DNA of 17,893 nt from Alphaproteobacteria bacterium (GTDB lineage: Bacteria > Pseudomonadota > Alphaproteobacteria > Micavibrionales > Micavibrionaceae): NCBI GenBank assembly GCA_002701555.1, contig NZVS01000031.1, positions 1-17,893 on the forward strand. Direction: 5' to 3'. The notes below the pieces were generated by a model. The model was not told the DNA's origin. It did not search any database and saw nothing but the letters and a program-made list of their open reading frames with translations. Below are positions 1 through 7,850 of this stretch, piece after piece. A program made the translations under genes and the position numbers. How positions within the stretch are numbered: the stretch's first letter is position 1; every line of letters starts with the position of its first letter.

Positions 1-1
1 T

Positions 2-817
2 ATCGGTCTTATAATTACTAGTTTGCTAGCCGGGCTTACTTTTCTGCTAAGTAGCAAAACACATACAGTTCAAGCACTAGTATCAGAGAGAACCCAGGAT
101 CTTCTGCAAACTACCGAAAAACTTGAAGAGGTCAATCAAGAGCTTGAGGAGTTTGCGTACAGAACCTCTCACGATCTAAGGTCGCCACTTATTTCCTCAA
201 TATCTCTTCTTACCGTTGGAATTAATGATCTTAAAAAAGGTAAAAACGAAAGTGCTGCGGAGGCATTTTTATTAGTTCAAGCTTCTCTCAAAAAACTGGA
301 AAATTTGGTCAAAGATATACTTACGCTTACATATGCACAAAAGGGTAATGAGGATGTTCAGAAGGTCAAGATGAAGAATTTGCTTGATGAATGTATAAAT
401 AAGATGTCTCACATGGAGAATTTTGAGCGTTTGAACTTTATTGTAAGCATTGATAATGAGCTTACCGTATTCGCGCTAAAAAACCGACTTGTACTGATTT
501 TGGAAAATCTTGTTTCCAATGCAATCAAATATCAGGATGTTCAAAAAAACAATTCATTTGTAAAAATTGATGTAACCGAAAATAAGGGGGATATAATAGT
601 CACTTGCGAGGATAATGGGTTAGGTATTCCCAAAAACAGCCAGGATCAGGTTTTCACCATGTTTAAAAGATTTCACTCGAGAGTCTCCTTCGGATCGGGC
701 TTAGGGATGTACATGATGAAAAAAAGCGCTAATATTATGGGGGGGGATATAAAATATGAAGATACAGGTGATGGCAGTAAGTTTATTCTGTGTTTTCCTA
801 AGAAAGAAGAGTTATAA
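2..817 (+). CDS. Sensor histidine kinase, C-terminal part (5' end outside window)
   Basis: The reading frame is open to the left edge, so only the end of the gene is seen. The visible part begins with a hydrophobic segment (IGLIITSLLAGLTFLLSS), probably the last transmembrane helix, followed by a coiled-coil linker rich in Glu and Gln. The HisKA phosphoacceptor box reads SHDLRSPL, with the histidine codon at 170-172. The HATPase_c domain follows, with an N box (ENLVSNAIKYQ), a G1 box (DNGLGIP, from about 611) and a G2 box (GSGLGMYMMKK, about 692-724). All catalytic motifs are intact, so this is a working autokinase core. The TTG at 23 is internal to the frame and is not a believable start. 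The next gene begins 3 bases after the stop, so the kinase and receiver are an operon pair and the receiver is its likely phosphorylation partner. The input signal cannot be read because the sensor domain is missing. Confidence 0.93.
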   Translation: MGLIITSLLAGLTFLLSSKTHTVQALVSERTQDLLQTTEKLEEVNQELEEFAYRTSHDLRSPLISSISLLTVGINDLKKGKNESAAEAFLLVQASLKKLENLVKDILTLTYAQKGNEDVQKVKMKNLLDECINKMSHMENFERLNFIVSIDNELTVFALKNRLVLILENLVSNAIKYQDVQKNNSFVKIDVTENKGDIIVTCEDNGLGIPKNSQDQVFTMFKRFHSRVSFGSGLGMYMMKKSANIMGGDIKYEDTGDGSKFILCFPKKEEL

Positions 818-820
818 AAT

Positions 821-1228
821 ATGACACAAATTGTACTAGTTGTTGATGACAACCAAGCCGACCATTTTCTAGTCAAATCTGTAATAGATGATCAAGAAAA
901 CAAAGTAGAGTTAAGCCACGCCTATGATGGTGAGGAAGCTTTAAACATGCTAAAGGAAGGGCTTATCCCCACAGTCATTCTATTGGATATTTCTATGCCA
1001 GGGGTGGATGGTTTTGAATTTCTAAAAGAGTATTCAAATAACAGTATTTACGCAAAGGCACCTGTAGTTATGCTTTCTTCATCATATGAAGAAAAGGATA
1101 AAGATTTGGCGTTTAGTTATAATATGGTAAAAGATTACATATGTAAGCCACTAAAAGTGGGTGATTTCGACCGTATCATATCTGCCTTTAGTAAAAATTC
1201 AGAAAATATCAGTATTTCTTTTAGCTAA
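821..1228 (+). CDS. Single-domain response regulator (CheY/Rcp1-like)
   Basis: This 135-residue protein is a receiver domain with no output domain. The acidic pocket is D9 and D10, the phosphoacceptor is D56 in LLDISMPGVDG, the switch Ser is S86 and the invariant Lys is K109 in CKPL. The loop after the phosphosite is the usual length. Receivers of this type usually relay phosphate, or act through protein contacts, rather than binding DNA. The ATG at 821 lies 3 bases after the kinase stop, and the purine-rich AAGAAAGAAGAG just upstream, inside the kinase gene, serves as ribosome binding site, so translation is probably coupled. The target is not visible here. Confidence 0.93.
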   Translation: MTQIVLVVDDNQADHFLVKSVIDDQENKVELSHAYDGEEALNMLKEGLIPTVILLDISMPGVDGFEFLKEYSNNSIYAKAPVVMLSSSYEEKDKDLAFSYNMVKDYICKPLKVGDFDRIISAFSKNSENISISFS

Positions 1229-1515
1229 AAATTATATACGCTTTCTTGAAAAACTTCACAGTAAAACCTTTTGATCTAACGTAATGCAGGGGGTTTCGGG
1301 CTGCTTGTGAATAACATGCGTAAAGGCTTGTCCTTTGCTGGATTTTGATACCGACTATATTGGGACTAAAACCGCTAACATAGTGGACTAGATCAATCGT
1401 TGCTAAATAATCTTCTCTAGATCAGGGCGGTTATTAATTGGATGTATAGAAATTAATTTACATCTAGGAACTCAAGTAGTCCAAAAGCTGTTCTTAAGGA
1501 ATAGAAAGGCACTAC
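1229..1515. other. Intergenic region before the monooxygenase
   Basis: This stretch of 287 bases has no convincing reading frame on either strand and no clear RNA gene. It contains an 8-base direct repeat CTAGATCA at 1388-1395 and 1417-1424, and an inverted repeat near its right end that is listed separately. It presumably holds the monooxygenase promoter, but I see no good -35/-10 pair. Confidence 0.6.
1441..1464. promoter_or_regulatory. Inverted repeat upstream of the monooxygenase (possible operator)
   Basis: GATGTA at 1441-1446 and TACATC at 1459-1464 are perfect 6-base arms separated by 12 AT-rich bases. The unit ends about 50 bases before the GTG start. Its size suits a dimeric regulator, but six-base arms in AT-rich DNA can occur by chance. 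Confidence 0.25.
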
Positions 1516-2316
1516 GTGAAAAGAATATTGATTTCAGGTGCGGGAATTGCCGGCCCTGTTTTAGGATATTGGCTAAATAAGGCGGGTTTCCAGGTCACCA
1601 TCATCGAAATAGAAAAAGACCTTCGAACAGGTGGTCAAAATATCGATATAACAGATGCAGGCCGCGATGTGCTCAAGCTCATGGGTATTGAGGGCGCAGT
1701 TCGAGACAACTTTACTGGTGAAAAGGGTCTGAGGTTCGTTGACCACAGAGGTAAAGTTAAGGCGGAGTTTCCCAAGGATTCTGAAATATCTTTCACGCGA
1801 GATTTGGAAATTTTAAGAGGTGACCTTGTCAAAATTCTTTTCGATTTCACCAAGGACGATATCAGCTATAAGTTTGGATGTGAGGTTATCCGGCTTAACC
1901 ACGAGGAAAACCAGGTAAACGTAACTTTCAATGATAACAGCTCTGACAGTTATGATTGTTTCATTGCTGCGGATGGAATGGGTTCTTCTTCGAGAAAACT
2001 CATTTTCGGCAATGACATGAAAATGAAATATCTAGGCATATGGACGTCCTACTTTACTGTAGAAAGAACAGATTACGATGATGATTGGGCCAAATGGTAT
2101 AACGCGCCGGACGGTGTCGTTGTACTTTTGCGCCCTGATAACAAGGCATCCATGCGAGCATCCGTTAATTATTTGAGTGATAACAGCGAATACCAGCCGT
2201 TGTCAGTGGATGAAAAAAGAGAAAAACTGGTTAACGTATTGAGCAACAAGGGTTGGGAATGTGATAGGTTGGTGCAGTCATTGAAAAAAAAAATGACATC
2301 TATCTGGGTCCGTTAA
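1516..2316 (+). CDS. FAD-dependent monooxygenase, N-terminal fragment (frameshifted)
   Basis: This frame encodes the N-terminal two thirds of a class A flavoprotein monooxygenase (FAD_binding_3; TetX/PHBH/UbiH relatives). The dinucleotide-binding Rossmann motif GAGIAG is at residues 8-13, and the second FAD/NADPH motif, AADGMGSSSRK, lies near residues 151-161. The start is a GTG preceded by AAAGG at 1505-1509. After residue 255 the frame runs through ten A (2284-2293) into a nonfamily tail and stops at 2316. The missing C-terminal part, including the third FAD motif, continues at once in the -1 frame (see next entry). Read together, the two parts make about 393 residues, the normal family length. 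Such enzymes hydroxylate aromatic or polyketide-like substrates using NAD(P)H and O2; the substrate here is unknown. The gene lies just upstream of tetR and an efflux operon, which suggests a detoxification role. Confidence 0.85.
   Translation: MKRILISGAGIAGPVLGYWLNKAGFQVTIIEIEKDLRTGGQNIDITDAGRDVLKLMGIEGAVRDNFTGEKGLRFVDHRGKVKAEFPKDSEISFTRDLEILRGDLVKILFDFTKDDISYKFGCEVIRLNHEENQVNVTFNDNSSDSYDCFIAADGMGSSSRKLIFGNDMKMKYLGIWTSYFTVERTDYDDDWAKWYNAPDGVVVLLRPDNKASMRASVNYLSDNSEYQPLSVDEKREKLVNVLSNKGWECDRLVQSLKKKMTSIWVR
2284..2293 (+). other. A10 tract at the monooxygenase frameshift
   Basis: Ten consecutive A residues sit exactly where the family alignment changes from frame 1 to the -1 frame. Adding one A, or removing two, would restore a single reading frame of about 393 codons. 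Runs of nine or more A are known sites of RNA-polymerase slippage, and AAAAAAA is also a permissive -1 ribosomal slip sequence. I see no strong stem-loop immediately downstream. Confidence 0.85.
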
Positions 2317-2696
2317 ATCAGATAAAAGCAGACAATTGGTCTAAAGGTTTATGCGCTATGGTAGGTGACGCCGCCTATTGTCCATCACCTATATCGGGTA
2401 TGGGCACAACCTTAGCAATTATTGGGGCTTACGTTCTAGCGGGGGAGTTATCACAAGACGCATCAGTAACTGAAGCTTTTAAAAATTATGAAGAAAAATT
2501 TAAACCCTTTGTTCAAGATGCACAGAAATTGCCACCCGGAATCCCCCGTATTGCATACCCAAAAACATTTTCAGGGATAAAAACTTTAAACTTTTTCGCT
2601 GGAATTATAGCGAGTAAACCCCTTCAGTATTTAATGTCTTCGTTATCTGACAAGAAAGACAAAAACAAATTTATTCTACCTAATTACAATTTTTAA
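2292..2696 (+). CDS. FAD-dependent monooxygenase, C-terminal fragment (frameshifted)
   Basis: This is the continuation of the monooxygenase in the -1 frame. It opens with NDIYLGPLNQIKADNW, the stretch that precedes the GD motif in this family. It then carries VGDAAYCPSPISGMGT, the FAD ribityl-binding GD motif, followed by a typical helix (LAIIGAYVLAGEL). The first ATG in this frame is at 2358, but it sits within the conserved motif, has no ribosome binding site, and would discard aligned residues, so independent translation is unlikely. The segment is either part of a gene broken by loss of one A, part of a product made by slippage, or an artefact of homopolymer sequencing. Apart from the shift, no stop or deletion is seen, so the lesion is recent or not real. 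Confidence 0.8.
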   Translation, partial: NDIYLGPLNQIKADNWSKGLCAMVGDAAYCPSPISGMGTTLAIIGAYVLAGELSQDASVTEAFKNYEEKFKPFVQDAQKLPPGIPRIAYPKTFSGIKTLNFFAGIIASKPLQYLMSSLSDKKDKNKFILPNYNF

Positions 2697-2748
2697 CTTT
2701 AGATGTCATAGGTGTACAAAGTAAGAAAACTTATACCGGTAAAAATAG

Positions 2749-2764
2749 TTGACTGTTCGGTCAA
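2749..2764. promoter_or_regulatory. Putative TetR operator 1 (autoregulation)
   Basis: TTGACTGTTCGGTCAA is an imperfect 16-base palindrome with seven-base arms (TTGACTG and CGGTCAA, one mismatch) around TT. It covers the -35 element and part of the spacer of the tetR promoter. TGAC-N8-GTCA architecture is common for AcrR/TetR repressors of RND pumps. A bound dimer here would block polymerase, giving negative autoregulation. A related palindrome precedes the adaptor gene. Confidence 0.55.
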
Positions 2765-2776
2765 ATATGGTATGCT
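2749..2776 (+). promoter_or_regulatory. tetR promoter
   Basis: A good sigma-70-like pair is visible: -35 TTGACT at 2749-2754, a 16-base spacer, and -10 TATGCT at 2771-2776. Transcription would begin near 2783, and AAAGGA at 2787-2792 serves the GTG start at 2803. Confidence 0.65.
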
Positions 2777-2802
2777 GGTAGTAATTAAAGGATATATTTA
2801 TA

Positions 2803-3402
2803 GTGGGACGCACCTCTGACACTAGGGAAAAATTAATTGAAACCGCCATAGAGCTTATGTGGCGGGACAGTTATAATTCTGTAAGCGTTGATGACATTTG
2901 TAAAAAAGCAGATGTTAAAAAAGGAAGTTTTTACCACTATTTCCCGTCAAAGATTAGTTTGGCAAATGCGGCGATGCAATTTTGTACCCGTGACATGAAG
3001 AGTCACTATGACAATATGTTTTCTCCAACCCGGCATCCTTTGGATCGTCTGGATTTGATGGTTGAGTATGTGATTGAAAATCAAAAAGAAATTAAGGCTA
3101 GATATGGCCATGTCTGCGGCTGCCCATTTATTACTATAGGGTCCGAACTGGCGGCACAAGATGATGCGATGGCGCAAACGATTAGTGGTATTTTGGATTT
3201 AAAAACCGCCTATTATAAAAGTGTTTTGAAAGATTTGGTGGATCTGAAATTAATTCCTGCGGACACGAATATTGATGAAAAGGCGCAAGATATTTTTTCT
3301 TTTATTGTGGGACAATTAACCACCGCACGTATACGAAATGATATTGGCTATTTGGAAAATCACATGAAACAGAGTTTACGCAATCTTTTGGGGGTTGCGT
3401 AA
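2803..3402 (+). CDS. TetR/AcrR-family transcriptional repressor
   Basis: This 199-residue protein has the classic TetR N-terminal helix-turn-helix at about residues 28-47, reading SVDDICKKADVKKGSFYHYF, with the diagnostic SFYHYFPSK end. The remainder is a helical ligand-binding and dimerisation domain. It contains the local motif VCGCPFITIGSELA, which resembles the GC-hydrophobic-xx-EL segment found in the C-terminal domains of some TetR proteins. The GTG start follows AAAGGA by ten bases. The gene stands directly before the adaptor, pump and outer-membrane genes in the same direction. Two similar palindromes flank it, so its role is very probably to repress itself and the pump until a ligand binds. 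Whether it also controls the upstream monooxygenase is not shown by the sequence. Confidence 0.93.
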   Translation: MGRTSDTREKLIETAIELMWRDSYNSVSVDDICKKADVKKGSFYHYFPSKISLANAAMQFCTRDMKSHYDNMFSPTRHPLDRLDLMVEYVIENQKEIKARYGHVCGCPFITIGSELAAQDDAMAQTISGILDLKTAYYKSVLKDLVDLKLIPADTNIDEKAQDIFSFIVGQLTTARIRNDIGYLENHMKQSLRNLLGVA

Positions 3403-3420
3403 TATTTAATTTAATAATAA

Positions 3421-3437
3421 TTGACTAGTTAGTCTAA
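3421..3437. promoter_or_regulatory. Putative TetR operator 2 before the efflux genes
   Basis: TTGACTAGTTAGTCTAA contains a perfect 12-base inverted repeat (GACTA-GT-TAGTC, 3423-3434). Its half-sites have the same spacing and the same TTGACT left arm as operator 1. It lies 15 bases before the adaptor ATG in the 50-base gap after tetR. The best nearby promoter is weak (TTGGGG at 3388-3393, TAATAA at 3412-3417), so the operator would cover the start of transcription or the leader. Confidence 0.55.
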
Positions 3438-3452
3438 TTTGAGGGAAAGATT

Positions 3453-4652
3453 ATGGTGTTTAATAAATCAAAACTGTTGGTTGTGATAATTGCTTTAGTC
3501 GCAATCGTGTCAATCGGCATATATTATGCGGTAAATAATACAACTGCCGCTGAGGGCTCTTCTCAGCCAGAAGTGCAGGCTTTACCTGTTAGTATCAATG
3601 TCATTCAGTCTGAAAAAGTAAATTTGTGGAAAAAATTCTCAGGCCACATAGTTGCAATTGATGAGTCTGATATACGCCCGCAGGTGAGCGGACGTATTAT
3701 GGAGATTTTATTCAAAGATGGTCAGTACGTGGAAAAAGGAGATACTCTTTTAATCATAGACCCTCGTCCTTATGAGGCCGTTTTAGCGCAGGCAGAGGCG
3801 GAGTTAGCCAGTGCGCAGACACAAGCAAATCTGGCTGAGAAAGAATATATTCGCGCCAAGAGCCTTATAGGCATGGATGCTATTTCTAAAAGTCTGTTTG
3901 ATCAAAGATCAAATGCGCGGGTAGGAGCTGGTGCTGCAGTAAAAGCCGCACGTGCGAAGGTTGCCGCAGCAAAACTGGACTTGGATTATGCATATGTGAA
4001 AGCACCCATTTCAGGTAAAGTAAGTCGTGCCGAAGTTACGGTTGGAAACCTTGTTCAATCCGGACCAAATGCCCCGCTCTTAACATCAATTGTGTCGGAT
4101 GGGGATGTCTATGTTGATTTCGAAGTCGATGAAAAAACATACATTAATTCTATTCAGGCAAATGCTGTAGAGAGCAAAAATAAAATTCCCGTACGCCTTG
4201 ATTTCGGTGGAGATGTCCACGCGTTCCAAGGCTATGTTAGCAGCTTTGACAATAAAATTGACCCTGCTTCAGGGACTATCCGCGCTCGTGCCATACTGCC
4301 GAATAAAAACAATATGCTGCTTCCTGGTATGTCTGTCAGTGTCGAGATGGGTGAATTAAATAATAACTCCGTTATTCTGGTTTCAGAATTGGCTTTGGGA
4401 ACAGATCAGGATCGCAAGTTTGTCTATGTCGTTGGCGATGACAATATTGCTAAATATCGGGAAGTTAAGATTGGTCAAAGTATTGATGGACAACGCGTTG
4501 TACTTTCCGGTTTAAAGCCGGATGACAAGGTTATCTCTAAAGGAATTTCCCGCATTCGCCCAGATACGCTTGTTGAGGCAACGGAAGAATTACAGGAGGA
4601 GAAGCTACCACTTCCTGATGATGCAAGTCTTGATGCCGAAACAGAGCTTTAA
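3453..4652 (+). CDS. RND efflux periplasmic adaptor (membrane fusion protein)
   Basis: This 399-residue HlyD/AcrA-family protein joins an inner-membrane RND pump to an outer-membrane channel. It starts with an N-terminal hydrophobic anchor at about residues 7-28. No lipobox cysteine is present, so it is probably held by an uncleaved anchor or is a cleaved periplasmic protein. The first lipoyl half-motif follows (VSGRIMEILFKDGQYVEKGD), then an Ala/Glu-rich alpha-hairpin (about residues 110-180), the second lipoyl half (YVKAPISGKVSRAEVTVGNL), beta-barrel and membrane-proximal domains, and a short acidic tail. GAGGG at 3441-3445 is the ribosome binding site. It is the first gene of the adaptor-pump-channel operon, and operator 2 lies immediately before it. 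It is of the MexE/AcrA type by context and length. Confidence 0.94.
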   Translation: MVFNKSKLLVVIIALVAIVSIGIYYAVNNTTAAEGSSQPEVQALPVSINVIQSEKVNLWKKFSGHIVAIDESDIRPQVSGRIMEILFKDGQYVEKGDTLLIIDPRPYEAVLAQAEAELASAQTQANLAEKEYIRAKSLIGMDAISKSLFDQRSNARVGAGAAVKAARAKVAAAKLDLDYAYVKAPISGKVSRAEVTVGNLVQSGPNAPLLTSIVSDGDVYVDFEVDEKTYINSIQANAVESKNKIPVRLDFGGDVHAFQGYVSSFDNKIDPASGTIRARAILPNKNNMLLPGMSVSVEMGELNNNSVILVSELALGTDQDRKFVYVVGDDNIAKYREVKIGQSIDGQRVVLSGLKPDDKVISKGISRIRPDTLVEATEELQEEKLPLPDDASLDAETEL

Positions 4653-4681
4653 TCCATTATTTTTTTAAAAAGATATAAACC

Positions 4682-7600
4682 ATGAATTTATCAAGCCATT
4701 TTATAGACCGGCCAATTTTCGCCGGAGTTTTATCCTTCGTTATTTTCCTGATGGGTGCAATTGCAATGTTTCAATTGCCCATTTCAGAATATCCGGAAGT
4801 TTCCCCTCCATCCGTGCAGGTTACAGCTAACTTTCCCGGGGCAAGCCCGTCTGTTATTTCTGAAACTGTTGCCACACCGCTGGAAGAGCAAATCAGCGGT
4901 GTTGAAAACCTTCTCTATATGAATTCCCTTGCGACAACTGATGGTCGTCTGACTTTGACAGTGACATTTGCTATCGGGACAGATGTCGATTTGGCACAGC
5001 AATTGGTCCAAAATCGCGTATCGCAAGCAACGCCCCGCTTGCCTGAAGTAACACGACAATTGGGCGTGACGGTTGTTAAAAGCTCCCCAGACTTAACAAT
5101 GGTGGTGCATCTAACCTCTCCAAATGACCGTTATGACATGCTGTATTTACGCAATTACGGCACACTTAATATCAAGGACCAATTAGCAAAAATTCCTGGA
5201 GTTGGACAAGTTTCATTATTCGGGTCTGGTGACTATGCAATGCGGATCTGGTTAAATCCTGACCGTGTGGCCGAACGTGGAATGACCCCTTCTGAAGTCG
5301 TTGGGGCTGTTCGCCGCCAAAATATCCAGGCTGCTGCGGGTATTATAGGCGGGCCTCCCTATGATGATAAAACACTGTTGCAATTACCTGTAAATGCACA
5401 AGGTCGTCTTACAACGCCCGATGAATTTGAAGACATTATTGTGAAGCGTGATGAAAACGGTGTTGTCACACGTTTAAAAGATGTTGCCCATGCCGAGATG
5501 GATGCCCAGACATATTCACTAAGATCAATGTTGAATAATGAATCTGCTGTCGCAATTCCTATCTTCGCCTCTCCAGGGTCTAACGCCCTCGAACTTTCGA
5601 AAAATGTTCGAAAAACAATGGCTGAACTAAAAAAGAATTTTCCAGACGATGTGGATTATACCATTGTGTATGACCCAACGGTATTTGTCAGCCATTCAAT
5701 TGATGCTGTTATCCATACTTTGATTGAAGCGGTTATATTGGTGGTTTTAGTAGTTATTGTCTTTCTTCAGACATGGCGTGCTTCTATTATTCCTCTATTA
5801 GCTGTTCCGGTATCTATTGTTGGTACTTTTGCAATCATGTTGCCACTAGGATTTTCAATAAATGTCTTATCTTTATTTGGTCTTATTCTGGCCGTAGGGA
5901 TAGTGGTTGATGATGCGATTGTTGTCGTCGAAAACGTTGAGCGTAATATCGAAGAAGGCAAGGAGCCGCGCGCCGCAACTGTTCAGGCGATGAAAGAAGT
6001 AACCGGACCAATTATAGCTACATCGCTTGTAATTGCCGGGGTGTTTATTCCGATTGCCTTTATCAGTGGGTTAACAGGGATGTTTTATAAACAATTTGCC
6101 CTTACGATTGTCATTGCAACATTTATTTCAACAATCAATTCGCTGACACTCAGCCCTGCAATGTCGGCTTTACTTTTAAAGCCACGTCACGAACAAAAAG
6201 ACAAATTAACACGTAGTATGGACTTTGCCTTTGGATGGTTTTTCACGCGTTTTAATACATTTTTTGACCGCGCCCAGCATGGCTATGGGAGGTCCGTCGG
6301 CTATACGGCGACCCGAAAAGGTATCATGATGTTTTTGTTCCTTTTATTGGTGGGGGCAACGTATTACAGTTTTAGCCTTGTGCCAAAAGGTTTTGTCCCG
6401 TCACAAGATAAGCAGTATTTGATTAGTTTTGCACAATTGCCACCCGGTGCAACGCTCGAGCGTACCGAAAATGTAGTCCGAAAAATGGGTGAAATTGCCT
6501 TGGAAGAAGAGGGTGTGCAAAGCGCAGTACAATTCCCGGGCCTATCAGTAAATGGTTTTGTAAACTCTTCAAGTGCCGGAATTGTGTTTGTTACGCTGGA
6601 TGATTTTGAAGAACGCGGGTCCGATGACCTGAGCGCCTCGGCAATTGCAAATCGCTTACAGCAAAAATTTGCCGCTATCGATGAAGCATTCATCGCAATT
6701 TTCCCACCTCCGCCGGTTAGCGGTCTGGGTACAACAGGTGGTTTTAAATTACAGGTTCAGGATCGTAGCGACCAGGGGTATGAGGCTTTAGATAATATTA
6801 TCAAGGAAGTTACTATGAAGGCTTATCAAAGCCCTGCCCTTGCCGGTGTATACTCAAACTATAACGTAAATGTACCACAGCTTTATGCGGAGCTGGACAG
6901 GACAAAAGCGGAACAATTAGGTTTGTCAGTGGATGAAATTTTCCGAACGATGCAAATATATCTGGGGTCAATCTATGTTAATGACTTCAACCAATTTGGT
7001 CGTACATATCAAGTGGTGGCACAAGCAGATAAGGCTTTCCGCTCCACGCCACAAGATATTGGCCGCTTACAAACTTTGAACGACAAAGGTCAGAACGTTC
7101 CGTTAGCCTCTGTGATTGATGTGAAAGAAAGCTTTGGCCCTGAAATTGCTTCTCGTTACAATGCCTATCGTTCAGCCGATCTAAACGGAAATCCGGCCCC
7201 TGGATATTCATCGGGTCAGGCACAGAGTGCAATAACGCAGATATTGGATGAGACTTTGCCGCAAGGGGTTGAGTTCGAATGGACAGAGTTAACGTATCAG
7301 GAGATTTTGGCAGGTAATTCGGCTATATACATTTTCCCACTATGTATATTCTTTGTATTCTTAGTTTTGGCTGCTCAATATGAAAGTCTAACATTACCAA
7401 TGGCGGTGATCATGATTGTTCCTATGGGGATTTTATCAGCTATATTTGGCGTATATTTGGCCAATGGGGACAATAATATCTTTACGCAAATCAGCTTGTT
7501 TGTCCTCGCCGGTTTATCATGCAAAAACGCGATTTTGATTGTGGAATTTGCACGCGAACTTGAACATCAGGGACGTAAAACCCTGGAAGCCGCGATTGAA

Positions 7601-7849
7601 GCATCCAGATTACGCCTTCGCCCAATTTTGATGACATCCTTTGCCTTTATAATGGGTGTTATGCCATTGGCATATAGTAGCGGGGCAGGTGCGGAAATGC
7701 GCCAAGCAATTGGTGTGGCCGTATTTGCCGGCATGTTGGGTGTAACTTTCTTCGGTTTAATTTTCACACCTGTGTTTTACGTTTTATTCCGTAATTTAGA
7801 AATCAGGCTGAGTGGCCGCAGAAAAGAAAACCGGATAGAGGGTATATAA
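4682..7849 (+). CDS. RND multidrug efflux transporter, MexF/OqxB-like (HAE1)
   Basis: At 1055 residues this is a full-length hydrophobe/amphiphile efflux pump. It has the standard start MNLSSHFIDRPIFAGVLSF with the first transmembrane helix, then the porter domain (PEVSPPSVQVTANFPGAS), the TM2-TM6 block, a second porter half and TM7-TM12. The proton-relay residues are present: adjacent Asp at 410-411 in TM4 (GIVVDDAIVVVEN), and the TM10 lysine at 948 (SCKNAILIVEFA). Periplasmic motifs such as GAGDYAMRIW-like GSGDYAMRIWLNPD and the overall wording match the MexF/OqxB branch better than AcrB. Pumps of this kind export drugs, dyes, bile salts or solvents using the proton gradient. The gene follows the adaptor after 29 bases and precedes the channel gene by one base. 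The Shine-Dalgarno sequence is weak (AAAGA), so coupling is likely. Confidence 0.96.
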   Translation: MNLSSHFIDRPIFAGVLSFVIFLMGAIAMFQLPISEYPEVSPPSVQVTANFPGASPSVISETVATPLEEQISGVENLLYMNSLATTDGRLTLTVTFAIGTDVDLAQQLVQNRVSQATPRLPEVTRQLGVTVVKSSPDLTMVVHLTSPNDRYDMLYLRNYGTLNIKDQLAKIPGVGQVSLFGSGDYAMRIWLNPDRVAERGMTPSEVVGAVRRQNIQAAAGIIGGPPYDDKTLLQLPVNAQGRLTTPDEFEDIIVKRDENGVVTRLKDVAHAEMDAQTYSLRSMLNNESAVAIPIFASPGSNALELSKNVRKTMAELKKNFPDDVDYTIVYDPTVFVSHSIDAVIHTLIEAVILVVLVVIVFLQTWRASIIPLLAVPVSIVGTFAIMLPLGFSINVLSLFGLILAVGIVVDDAIVVVENVERNIEEGKEPRAATVQAMKEVTGPIIATSLVIAGVFIPIAFISGLTGMFYKQFALTIVIATFISTINSLTLSPAMSALLLKPRHEQKDKLTRSMDFAFGWFFTRFNTFFDRAQHGYGRSVGYTATRKGIMMFLFLLLVGATYYSFSLVPKGFVPSQDKQYLISFAQLPPGATLERTENVVRKMGEIALEEEGVQSAVQFPGLSVNGFVNSSSAGIVFVTLDDFEERGSDDLSASAIANRLQQKFAAIDEAFIAIFPPPPVSGLGTTGGFKLQVQDRSDQGYEALDNIIKEVTMKAYQSPALAGVYSNYNVNVPQLYAELDRTKAEQLGLSVDEIFRTMQIYLGSIYVNDFNQFGRTYQVVAQADKAFRSTPQDIGRLQTLNDKGQNVPLASVIDVKESFGPEIASRYNAYRSADLNGNPAPGYSSGQAQSAITQILDETLPQGVEFEWTELTYQEILAGNSAIYIFPLCIFFVFLVLAAQYESLTLPMAVIMIVPMGILSAIFGVYLANGDNNIFTQISLFVLAGLSCKNAILIVEFARELEHQGRKTLEAAIEASRLRLRPILMTSFAFIMGVMPLAYSSGAGAEMRQAIGVAVFAGMLGVTFFGLIFTPVFYVLFRNLEIRLSGRRKENRIEGI

Positions 7850-7850
7850 T

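Noticed and set aside
739..746. G8 homopolymer in the histidine kinase as a possible frameshift
   Set aside because: The frame continues through it into an intact HATPase end and a normal stop, so no shift is needed.
673..876. Minus-strand frame across the kinase/receiver junction
   Set aside because: It is an antisense shadow of two well-supported genes and has no family features.
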